This document shows positions 1-7,810 of a stretch of 12,923 bases of DNA, in pieces. The position numbers and the translations under genes are program-made. The notes below the pieces were generated by a model. It worked only from the letters and a program-made list of their open reading frames with translations. It ran no database searches and was not told the DNA's origin. The DNA is taken from contig DFUX01000047.1 in the NCBI GenBank assembly GCA_002379855.1, forward strand, positions 1 to 12,923, read 5' to 3'. Positions within the stretch are counted from its first letter, which is position 1. Every line of letters starts with the position of its first letter. This DNA comes from Cloacimonetes bacterium UBA4175. Lineage in GTDB: Bacteria > Cloacimonadota > Cloacimonadia > Cloacimonadales > Cloacimonadaceae.

Positions 1-2
1 CA

Positions 3-728
3 CTGGGACGGGGCGGTTCGGACACCTCGGCGGTGGCCCTGGCCTGCTACCTCAAAGCCAGCCGCTGCGAGATCTACACCGATGTGGCGGGCGTGTATTC
101 GGCAGACCCGCGCCTGGTGGAAAAGCCGCATCTGCTCAGGAACATAGATTACGCCCAGATGCTCGCCCTGGCTTACAGCGGCTCCAAGGTCTTGCATCCC
201 CGGGCGGTGGAATTTGCCTATAAATACCGCATCCCCGTGGAGGTGAAAAGCTCTTTCACCTTTGAGGCCGGAACCCTCATCCATGATAAAAAGGAAGAAA
301 ATATGGAAGAACGCAGCATCAACGCGATCGCCAACAAACAAGGCCTGCTCAGGCTCGAACTGGCAAGGGAAGAACGACTGAACGGGCTTCTGAGGAACTG
401 GAACAACGAAATCTTCAAATACCGGGTGGAAAAGAACCGGGTGGAACTGGTGGTGGAAGAGAAATACCAAAGCGAAATCCGTTACCAGCTTGGACAGGCG
501 GGAATCCCCATCCTCGCCGAACAGGAGGATGTGGGACAGGTGACGCTGGTGGGGCTGGGGATAAACCTGGATCCCGGCTTCCTGGCCGCCACCCTGGAGC
601 TTTGCGAGCCATTCTGCGTGGAACGCATCCAACACAGCGACCAAACCATCGAGCTGACCCTGCCCTCCAATCAGGTGAACGATTGCGTGGCAGCCTTGCA
701 TAAAGCCTTTATCGGAGACGCCAAATGA
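3..728 (+). CDS. lysC: Aspartate kinase, C-terminal part (5' end outside window)
   Basis: This is the 3' part of an aspartokinase, which phosphorylates L-aspartate at the entry to lysine, threonine and methionine synthesis. The reading frame is open from base 3 and begins with LGRGGSDTSAVALA, the conserved kinase-domain motif of the family. It continues with the substrate-site region (EIYTDVAGVYSADPR) and the conserved SGSKVLHPRAVEFA. The last ~140 residues are the regulatory region with two ACT-type units. They are shorter and more divergent than usual: the first lacks the common PG turn, and the second (VTLVGLGINLDPGF) ends in SDQTIELTLPS rather than the usual Asn-containing strand. Effector control may therefore differ from textbook lysine inhibition; this is inference. 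No homoserine dehydrogenase domain follows, so it is the monofunctional type. The stop overlaps the metG start (ATGA), suggesting translational coupling. Confidence 0.93.
   Translation: MGRGGSDTSAVALACYLKASRCEIYTDVAGVYSADPRLVEKPHLLRNIDYAQMLALAYSGSKVLHPRAVEFAYKYRIPVEVKSSFTFEAGTLIHDKKEENMEERSINAIANKQGLLRLELAREERLNGLLRNWNNEIFKYRVEKNRVELVVEEKYQSEIRYQLGQAGIPILAEQEDVGQVTLVGLGINLDPGFLAATLELCEPFCVERIQHSDQTIELTLPSNQVNDCVAALHKAFIGDAK
291..305 (+). promoter_or_regulatory. Possible internal ribosome binding site and start inside lysC
   Basis: An in-frame ATG at 303 is preceded by AAGGAAG (291-297), with GGA about 7 nt upstream of the start. Initiation here would give a 141-residue product holding only the ACT regulatory region. 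Some Bacillus aspartokinases make such a small subunit from an internal start of the same gene. The position, just after the kinase domain, fits that precedent, but purine-rich stretches are common and use of the site is not shown. Confidence 0.35.
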
Positions 729-2740
729 AGTATCTGGTGACCAGCGCCCTCCCCTACGCCAACGGCAAACTCCATGTGGGACACGTGGCAGGCGCCTATC
801 TGCCCGCCGACATCTTTGTGAGATGGCTGAGACTCCACCAGCAGGACGTGATCTACATCTGCGGAACAGATGAGCACGGCACCCCCATCTCAATTTCCGC
901 GGATAAAGAGGGAGTCAGCCCGGCGGAGATAGTGAAACGCTATCACGACTCCATCAAGGGCGCGTTTGACGCCCTGGGCATAGAGTTTGACAACTTCTCG
1001 GGCACAGCCCGTGAAAAGCACCACAAGCTGTCACAACAGTTCTTTTCTGCGCTCTACGGGAAAGGTCACATCAAGCCCCGGGTGACCAGGCAGTTCTATT
1101 GCGAACACGACAGGCGCTTCCTGCCAGACCGCTATGTGGAAGGCAGTTGCCCCCGCTGCCAGGCCCCCGGAGCGCGGGGCGACCAATGCGACGCCTGCGG
1201 GCAGATCTATGAGACAACCACCCTGGTCAACCCCATCTGCAAGATCTGCGGCAACACGCCCATTATCAGGGAAACCACCCACTGGTATCTGCAACTGGAT
1301 GACTTCCGCCAACAGCTAACCGGGTGGATCGCCGGCAAGGGCTATTGGAAGGAGAACGTCCGCAACTTTATGCTCAACCTCCTGGAGCAAGGGCTGGTCG
1401 AGCGCCCCATCACCCGCGACCTGAGCTGGGGTGTCCCGGTTCCCCTCCCCGAAACAGAAGGGAAGGTGCTCTATGTGTGGTTCGACGCCCCCATCGGCTA
1501 CATTTCGTCAACCGTGGAGTGGGCGGAAAGGATTGGCCAGCCGGAACGCTGGAAGGACTATTGGCTGGATCCGGAAACCAAACTGGTGCACTTCATCGGC
1601 AAAGACAACATCATCTTCCACGCCCTCATCTGGCCGGCAATGTTGATGGGGCAGGAGCAGGGATATTGCCTCCCGCACGACATCCCCGCCAACGAGTTTA
1701 TGAACCTGGAAGGGCAAAAGATCTCCACCAGCCACAACTGGGCTATCTGGGTGGATGAGTTTACCGAACGTTTCCCCGCCGAATACCTGAGATACTATCT
1801 GGCTTGCAACGCTCCGGAACGGGGCGACAGCGACTTTTCCTTCAAGGATTTCCAGCAGAAGATCAATGGCGAGCTGAACAATGTGTTGGGAAACCTGGCT
1901 AACCGGGTATTCGCCTTCGCGGAAAAGAATTTCGCCGGGAAAATAGAGCCTGTGGCGCTCTCCGGGCAGGGCAAAGAGGAACTGGCCGAGGCTAATGAAC
2001 TCTACCGGCAGATGGATGACGGCTACAGGGACTATCAGGTGAAAAAGAACAGCAAGCTAGGAATGGACCTGGCGCGGCTGGGAAACCGCTGGTTCGACGA
2101 CCGCAAACCCTGGGCGCGGATCAAGACGGACAGGGCGCACGTTCAGGAAACGCTGTATGTCTGCGCCACGCTGTTGCGCCTTGTCTCGGTGGCGCTCTAC
2201 CCCATCATCCCCAAGAGCATGAACCGCCTGCGCGCCATGTTGGGGCTGGAAGCGGCTTCAGCCTGGGAAGAGCCCGACCTGGGGCACGCCTATGCCCTGA
2301 ACGAGACCCAACCGCTCTTTGCCAAGATCGAGGACGCGGCTGTCGAAGCGGAATTGGAAGCCCTGCGCAACAGCTCCCGGCAAGGCAAAGAAGAAATAAG
2401 CTACGAACAGATAAAAGAGCAGGTCAGCTATGACGATTTTGCCCGCCTTGACCTGCGCGTGGCGACCATACTTCAGGCGGAGCGGGTTCCCAAGACCGAC
2501 AAGCTGTTGCACCTGAAGGTGGATATCGGCAGCGAACAAAGGGAACTTGTGGCAGGCATAGCCGAATACTACCAGCCGGAAGAGGTGGTGGGGAAACAGG
2601 TGCTGATGCTGGTAAACCTCGAACCCAGGAAGATACGGGGCATCGAATCCAGAGGCATGATCCTTGCCGTGCACAGCGAAGGCAAATTGCATCTGGTGAT
2701 ACCCCAGAATCCCTGTTCCCCCGGCTCCACGGCAAAATAG
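725..2740 (+). CDS. metG: Methionyl-tRNA synthetase with C-terminal tRNA-binding domain
   Basis: Charges tRNA(Met) with methionine in the cytosol. The 671-residue length matches the long MetG form. The class I signature HVGH is at residues 17-20, just after the start MKYLVTSALPYANG, and the KMSKS-loop equivalent KISTS is at 332-336, followed by the typical NWAIW. Between them lies a zinc insertion with Cys pairs 142/145, 155/158 and 172/175; a fourth pair would be Cys126 with Asp129 in place of Cys. The anticodon-binding helical domain follows. Residues ~569-671 form a Trbp111/EMAPII-like OB-fold tRNA-binding domain (DLRVATILQAERV, then VNLEPRKIRGIESRGM). The start has a GGAG site (714-717) 7 nt upstream and overlaps the lysC stop by 4 nt. 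No truncation or frameshift is seen. Confidence 0.98.
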   Translation: MKYLVTSALPYANGKLHVGHVAGAYLPADIFVRWLRLHQQDVIYICGTDEHGTPISISADKEGVSPAEIVKRYHDSIKGAFDALGIEFDNFSGTAREKHHKLSQQFFSALYGKGHIKPRVTRQFYCEHDRRFLPDRYVEGSCPRCQAPGARGDQCDACGQIYETTTLVNPICKICGNTPIIRETTHWYLQLDDFRQQLTGWIAGKGYWKENVRNFMLNLLEQGLVERPITRDLSWGVPVPLPETEGKVLYVWFDAPIGYISSTVEWAERIGQPERWKDYWLDPETKLVHFIGKDNIIFHALIWPAMLMGQEQGYCLPHDIPANEFMNLEGQKISTSHNWAIWVDEFTERFPAEYLRYYLACNAPERGDSDFSFKDFQQKINGELNNVLGNLANRVFAFAEKNFAGKIEPVALSGQGKEELAEANELYRQMDDGYRDYQVKKNSKLGMDLARLGNRWFDDRKPWARIKTDRAHVQETLYVCATLLRLVSVALYPIIPKSMNRLRAMLGLEAASAWEEPDLGHAYALNETQPLFAKIEDAAVEAELEALRNSSRQGKEEISYEQIKEQVSYDDFARLDLRVATILQAERVPKTDKLLHLKVDIGSEQRELVAGIAEYYQPEEVVGKQVLMLVNLEPRKIRGIESRGMILAVHSEGKLHLVIPQNPCSPGSTAK

Positions 2741-2758
2741 CCATCCCCATGCTTATCA

Positions 2759-4264
2759 ATGAGATGCCCGGTCATAGTTAAAGCGATACTTTTATTGACG
2801 CTCGCCGCTCTGGCACCACCGGCGACAGGGGCTGAGTACCGGGACGGCAAGCTCTGGCTGGATATTCTGCTCAATTCAGGAACGGAACTCACGGTGACCG
2901 CCCCTCCGGGCAAAGCTCCCGGCTTCCTGCTCTCGGAAACGGATTCCCCCATCCAAAAGCGGATACCGGAAAGCTTCAGCATCAGGCTGGCAAATCCCGA
3001 AAAGCTTGCCTACTGGGGGGTGTTGCGCTACTCTGAACCCTGGCGGGAAGACTCCGGGGGCGTGATGCGCGAGCAATTCGCCTGGCGGGACAGCCAATTG
3101 GTGATCGACAGGCTCAACCTTGTCTATGACGAATTCGACTACCCGGACAGGGAAAGCGCCTGTCTGAGGGCGGCGGAGCTTGGCCTGGGGCGCAATCAGG
3201 TGGAGAGCATCCCCATGCTCAATTCGACGGTCGTGGTGCGCACTGCCAGCGGGGAGAAACATTATTTTGAAACACCCCTGAGCCTGCACAGCTTTGGTCC
3301 TCTGAGGATAGATGGTTCCAAGCTGGATTTTGAGGGGGAATTCCGCGTCAAAACAAGCAATGGCCAGGTTCTGATCTCCCAAGTGATAGACTTGGAAGAG
3401 TATCTCGCGGGGGTCATCCAGAACGAGATTGGCTCCAACGCCCCAGCGGAGGCCTTGAAAGCGCAGGCGGTGGCAGCCCGGACCCACGCTGTCAACCTGC
3501 TCCTTTCCAACAAGCACAAAAGCGAGGGATACGACCTTTGCAGCGGCACGCATTGCCAGGTCTATAAAGGGAAACACCTGCAAAACCAGGCTATACTTGA
3601 CGCCGTGCGCCAAACCGCGGGAGAGGTGGCGTTGTATCTGGACGGTGTGGCTGAAACCACTTACCACAGCGCCTGCGGAGGCAAGACCGAATCTTCCGCC
3701 AATGTCTGGAAAGGCTCTCCCCGGGATTATCTGAACGGAGTGGAATGCCTGCCCGCCTCAGCCGGTTTTGACCTGAGCAGCGAGAAGGGCATCCGCGCCT
3801 GGATCGGGACGCCGCTTTCTTTTCCGGACATGAGCAGTTGGGAAAAAGCCTCGCTATCATGGTCAAAAAGCATCAGCAAGGCGGCCTTGGCCAGAAATCT
3901 GGGACTGTCCTATATAAACCGCATTGTGATCAACAAACGCGGCGCTTCCGGGAGGATTCTGGACATCAGTTTTTACGGCTCGGGCAGCGTCAACCTGAAC
4001 AGCGAATACCGGATACGCCAGGCCTTTGGGGGCGTCAGTTCCTCCGCGTTCTACATCGTGGGCGGATTCAGCGAAGCCAACGGCAGGGTGACAATCTCCC
4101 CCGGCGCGACCCTTAACCTGAAAGGAAGAGGCTCCGGCCACGGCGTCGGCATGTGCCAGGTGGGAGCCCTGAGAATGGCGCGCCAGGGAAGCTCATACCG
4201 CGAGATCCTGGAACGCTACTACCCCGGCGTCAAAATATCGAAACTATGGATCAAAGATGAATAA
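2759..4264 (+). CDS. Exported SpoIID/LytB-family lytic transglycosylase
   Basis: A 501-residue exported protein of the SpoIID/LytB (amidase enhancer) family. SpoIID cleaves denuded peptidoglycan glycan strands during spore engulfment; homologues in non-sporulating bacteria act on the cell wall, some with LytB/LytC-type amidases. Residues 1-25 are a signal peptide, with a hydrophobic run after MRCPVIVK ending near ATGA|EY. The family core begins around residue 210 with DLEEYLAGVIQNEIG; Glu223 matches the catalytic glutamate. EALKAQAVAARTHAV, then YDLCSGTHCQVYKG and YHSACGGKTESS follow. The C-terminal GHGVGMCQVGA (H461, C466) and ILERYYPGV close the domain. About 200 N-terminal residues before the core are unassigned. 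There is no good Shine-Dalgarno before 2759, so translation probably depends on coupling to metG 18 nt upstream. The end overlaps hslO by 8 nt. Confidence 0.92.
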   Translation: MRCPVIVKAILLLTLAALAPPATGAEYRDGKLWLDILLNSGTELTVTAPPGKAPGFLLSETDSPIQKRIPESFSIRLANPEKLAYWGVLRYSEPWREDSGGVMREQFAWRDSQLVIDRLNLVYDEFDYPDRESACLRAAELGLGRNQVESIPMLNSTVVVRTASGEKHYFETPLSLHSFGPLRIDGSKLDFEGEFRVKTSNGQVLISQVIDLEEYLAGVIQNEIGSNAPAEALKAQAVAARTHAVNLLLSNKHKSEGYDLCSGTHCQVYKGKHLQNQAILDAVRQTAGEVALYLDGVAETTYHSACGGKTESSANVWKGSPRDYLNGVECLPASAGFDLSSEKGIRAWIGTPLSFPDMSSWEKASLSWSKSISKAALARNLGLSYINRIVINKRGASGRILDISFYGSGSVNLNSEYRIRQAFGGVSSSAFYIVGGFSEANGRVTISPGATLNLKGRGSGHGVGMCQVGALRMARQGSSYREILERYYPGVKISKLWIKDE

Positions 4265-5141
4265 ACAAGACATGCTCTACCGCGGAATGGCTATGGACGG
4301 GCAGTTCAGGGTCTTCGCCGCGCAATCCACCCAAACGGTGCAAACGGCCAGAGACCTGCACGACCTCTCCCCCATCAACACCTTTTTACTGGGCAAGATG
4401 CTCACCGCGGCCGCCATGCTCAGCCTGGATCTGAAAGGGCCGGGCTCCGAGGTCAGCCTGCGCCTGGACGGCGACGGCGAATTGCGTGGCGCGCTGGTGA
4501 TGTGCAATGACCTGGGCGAGCTGAGGGGTTACGCCTTCGCTCCGTCTGTGTTTTTTGAAGAGGCGGCGGAGAACTTTTTGCCCGTCAAACACCTTGGTTC
4601 CGGCTCCATGACCGTCATCCGCAGCGTGGCGGGAAAGCAGCCTACGATGGGCCACACGACCCTGGTGGAGGGAGAAGTGGCGCAAAACCTGGCTCACTAT
4701 TTTGAACAGTCAGAACAGATACCCACCGCGGTCAACCTGGGAGTGTTGATCGACAAGGAAGCCCGCGTGAGAGCTGCCGGGGGACTGCTTATCCAACAGC
4801 TTCCCCAAGCCGATCCAGCCAGGGCGGAATTGCTGATTGCCCGCCTCGCCTCCACGCCCAACATCTCTGACCTGATGGATATGGGGCTGGGCATCCCCCA
4901 GATCCTCAAACGCTTCCTCTTCACGGAAAAAGACTTTAGCCTGGAAGAAGCGCATCCCATCCAGTATAAATGCAATTGTTCCCGGGAAAGGTTTGAGCGC
5001 GGGTTGAGGCTGCTCGGGAAAGAGGAGCTTTCGGAAATGTTGGATGGCGTGGAACCCCAATGCCATTTCTGTAACGCCAGCTACCACTTCTCGGGCAAAG
5101 ACATAGCAGGTTTGATTGCCTCACTGGAGCGGAAAGGATGA
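4257..5141 (+). CDS. hslO: Redox-regulated chaperone Hsp33
   Basis: Hsp33 is a cytosolic holdase. Oxidation of its four zinc-bound cysteines releases zinc, unfolds the C-terminal switch and exposes a site that binds unfolding proteins. The 294-residue length is standard. The N-terminal domain carries conserved stretches such as FAAQSTQTVQTARDLHDLSP, LLGKMLTAAAMLS and VSLRLDGDGELRG, and the middle has GGLLIQQLP. The redox switch is complete: C239-N-C241 and C269-H-F-C272, 27 residues apart, followed by the usual NASYHFS. The gene overlaps its neighbours on both sides by 8 and 4 nt and has only a weak upstream purine stretch, so it is likely translated by coupling. It sits between two genes for exported proteins, an unusual place for a cytosolic stress chaperone. 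Confidence 0.97.
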   Translation: MNKQDMLYRGMAMDGQFRVFAAQSTQTVQTARDLHDLSPINTFLLGKMLTAAAMLSLDLKGPGSEVSLRLDGDGELRGALVMCNDLGELRGYAFAPSVFFEEAAENFLPVKHLGSGSMTVIRSVAGKQPTMGHTTLVEGEVAQNLAHYFEQSEQIPTAVNLGVLIDKEARVRAAGGLLIQQLPQADPARAELLIARLASTPNISDLMDMGLGIPQILKRFLFTEKDFSLEEAHPIQYKCNCSRERFERGLRLLGKEELSEMLDGVEPQCHFCNASYHFSGKDIAGLIASLERKG

Positions 5142-7810
5142 AACGCCTTCTATTGATACTGGTTTTGCTCACCACAAGCCTCTGCGCCGTCTCGCTGGAT
5201 GACCTGCGCTTTTTGCTTGATAAGGAGCAATTTGCTATCCTCGCCAAGCATGACGCTTCCATCAAAAAAATGCTTATGGGAGATAAGCGGGAACTGCTTT
5301 TTGTCTTGGAATACGCCCAGCGGACATCGAATGACGCTTTGGCCCTGCGCAGCCATCAGGAACTGGCGTTGCGGGAACACTCGCTCCCAGACGCGGCGCG
5401 ATGCCTGGAGCTGGCCAGGAGTATGGAACTCGATGAGAAAGGGTTTAATTCGCTTCGCGGCCGATTGAGCGAAGAATTCAGCGCTCCGGACGAGAGCATC
5501 GTGCTCGGGCATATCGCAGACCAGACAGATGAAGCAGATTTCCTGGAAAAGATCAGGCAGTTGCGGGGCTACAACGATTATATCGAGGATATTGCCAAAG
5601 GCTGGATAGATGAGATCGCCGTGCAAAGGGTGGACAGTCTGGCCTGGAGACAGATTGAAGAGTTCGACCGCTGTTTCCCTGTCTCAAAGTGGTCGCACAT
5701 CTCTTTCTATTACAAGCTTTACCACCTCTCCCAGGCAGGCAAATTCGGCGCGCTGCTCGAACTCATCGACAGCAAAGGCAGCCAATCCAGCCAGCATCTC
5801 TATGTTTCCTCCCTCTACCTGCTCAATCCGGCGCTCAGGCGCAGCTTCGGCCTGAAACAGAATATAAAGCTCATCGAACAGGCTGAAGCCATGCTCCTCT
5901 CCGCCCGCGACGACTATTCCTCCGCTTTAGGCTTGAACGTCCTCTACGACCACTATACGGCGGAGGAGTGGAACAGCAAGCTGAACCTGATGCGTGCGAA
6001 AGCCGCTTACTACCATCTCCTGGGAAAGCTGGGCTTGTATGGCGACGAAGAGACGCTTATCGCGCTGCGTGGTTTGCCCAAAAAAGACTACGAGTCGCTG
6101 AAACTGGCTTTGAAACAGATACATTTCCCCCACAACGAGCGTGGCGAGCAGGCGGAGCTGATGTTCTGGAAAGCAAAGGCGGGAGCGCTTTCCGCCGGCA
6201 AAAAGCACCTCAGGCAGGCAGCCATCGATTATACCCGCTGTTTGATCTTGGGAGCTCCCCGCAAAAAGTATGACGAGTCCGCACTCGCCGGAGCGGAAGC
6301 CCTGCGCGGTAAGCTGAAAGTGAGGAAGCCACTCGTCAAATGGTTGCGCGGACTGGTCAATTACAAGGGGATAGTGTTTGAAGAGGCGCAGTTTGAGGGA
6401 AACTACACCCGGGTGGCGCTGGGAGATTACGACAACGATGGATACATCGACATGCTCCTGAACGGGAACAGGCTCTTTAAAAACATGGATGGCAGGGCGT
6501 TTGCCGATGTCAGCGACTCCCTGAACACAGCCAGGCTGCGCAGCAACGGCGGGCTATGGGCAGACTTCAACCAGGACGGATACCTTGATTTTGCCACCAT
6601 TTCCCACAATGAAGAAGGCTTGGGCGAAGCGCTGATGAAGAACCAGCGCAACACAAGATTCATAAACGTGAACGAGAGGGCGGGCGATATTGACGACCAT
6701 GTGCCCACCGAAGGAGCGGCCTGGGTGGATGTCGATGGCAGGGGTTATCCCTCCCTTTACACGGCAAATTATGAGAAATGGCAGCAACGCCGGGGCTATC
6801 CTGACAACTTCTGGCTCAATGACAAGGGTTACTTTTCTGAAGGGAGCGAGCGCCTGGGCTTCCGCCAGCCATCCTATACAGACAATCCCGGCCTGGCAGG
6901 GCGGGGCGTGGCTCCGGCAGATTTTGACAATGACGGCCGTCAGGAGATTTTGGTAACCAACTACCGCCTGATGAGGAACCTGTGTTGGAAACAGGTGGAC
7001 AGCCTCTTTGTTGACGTGGCCGCCCTCCATGGCCTCGCAGGCAACTACACTGACGGCTACTATGGCCATAGCATCGGCGCGGATTGGGGCGACTATGACA
7101 ATGACGGCGACCTCGACCTCTTTATTGCCAACCTCGCCCATCCCCGCTACATTGATTTCTCCGACATAAGCATGCTCCTCCGCAACGACGGCCCCGCCAT
7201 CCATGTGGTTGAAGGCGACACCATCCGCTACTGGAAATTTACGGATGTGACCAAGGAAGCTGGCATCACTTACGATGAGCTGCATTCTGACCCGCTGTGG
7301 GTGGACCTCGACAATGACGGCGACCTTGACCTCTTCATCACCTCGGTCTATGAAAACGACCGTTCCTATCTATACGAGAACAACGGCGACGGCAGCTTCA
7401 CTGACATCACCTGGCTTTCCGGGGCAAGAATCTACAATGGCTGGGGCAACGCGATGGGCGACCTGAACCGCGACGGACTGGCAGATATTGTGGTTGGAAG
7501 CGGAAACGGAACCAAGGTCCTCATCAACCGCACCCGCACCAAAAACAAAGCCCTGTGGGTCAAACCCGTCTGGGAAAACGGCAAACGGATACTGGTCAGG
7601 GACTGGAAAGAGTCCGTCGCCAAGCCAAACTCTCCTGCCTTCGGAACCCGGGTCAAACTGACATATATGGACAAAGGCCGCGAAAAAAGCCTGATCCGGG
7701 AGTTGTCCTCCGCCAAGGGCACCTGCTCCCAGAGTTCACAGGAACTCCATTTTGGCTATGGCAGGGGAAAGAAACCGGAAATAGAACTTATCAACTATGA
7801 GGAAGATTAG
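5138..7810 (+). CDS. Exported FG-GAP/VCBS seven-bladed propeller protein with ASPIC/UnbV-like C-terminus
   Basis: An 890-residue protein with a Sec signal peptide (MKRLLLILVLLTTSLCA, cleavage near residue 17-19). Residues ~20-400 look mostly helical, rich in Leu, Glu, Lys and Ala; I recognise no family there, though a TPR-like solenoid is possible. From ~425, seven DxDxDG-type calcium-loop motifs begin at D430, D476, D531, D595, D652, D723 and D775, as expected for a seven-bladed integrin-like propeller. The third (VDVDGRGYPS) is degenerate. Residues ~832-890 resemble the ASPIC/UnbV domain (FGTRVKLTY, then CSQSSQELHFGYG), which often follows such propellers in CRTAC1-type proteins. No type IX sorting signal is seen, so it is probably periplasmic or at the outer surface. 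Ligand and function are unknown. A GGAG site (5126-5129) precedes the start, which overlaps hslO by 4 nt. Confidence 0.85.
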   Translation: MKRLLLILVLLTTSLCAVSLDDLRFLLDKEQFAILAKHDASIKKMLMGDKRELLFVLEYAQRTSNDALALRSHQELALREHSLPDAARCLELARSMELDEKGFNSLRGRLSEEFSAPDESIVLGHIADQTDEADFLEKIRQLRGYNDYIEDIAKGWIDEIAVQRVDSLAWRQIEEFDRCFPVSKWSHISFYYKLYHLSQAGKFGALLELIDSKGSQSSQHLYVSSLYLLNPALRRSFGLKQNIKLIEQAEAMLLSARDDYSSALGLNVLYDHYTAEEWNSKLNLMRAKAAYYHLLGKLGLYGDEETLIALRGLPKKDYESLKLALKQIHFPHNERGEQAELMFWKAKAGALSAGKKHLRQAAIDYTRCLILGAPRKKYDESALAGAEALRGKLKVRKPLVKWLRGLVNYKGIVFEEAQFEGNYTRVALGDYDNDGYIDMLLNGNRLFKNMDGRAFADVSDSLNTARLRSNGGLWADFNQDGYLDFATISHNEEGLGEALMKNQRNTRFINVNERAGDIDDHVPTEGAAWVDVDGRGYPSLYTANYEKWQQRRGYPDNFWLNDKGYFSEGSERLGFRQPSYTDNPGLAGRGVAPADFDNDGRQEILVTNYRLMRNLCWKQVDSLFVDVAALHGLAGNYTDGYYGHSIGADWGDYDNDGDLDLFIANLAHPRYIDFSDISMLLRNDGPAIHVVEGDTIRYWKFTDVTKEAGITYDELHSDPLWVDLDNDGDLDLFITSVYENDRSYLYENNGDGSFTDITWLSGARIYNGWGNAMGDLNRDGLADIVVGSGNGTKVLINRTRTKNKALWVKPVWENGKRILVRDWKESVAKPNSPAFGTRVKLTYMDKGREKSLIRELSSAKGTCSQSSQELHFGYGRGKKPEIELINYEED

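Noticed and set aside
2749..2781. Ten-codon frame between metG and the SpoIID-like gene
   Set aside because: It is very short, lacks a ribosome site and overlaps the signal peptide coding region; chance is the simplest reading.
2876..3667. 263-codon minus-strand frame opposite the SpoIID-like gene
   Set aside because: The plus-strand product has clear family motifs; the opposing frame is a shadow typical of GC-rich coding DNA.
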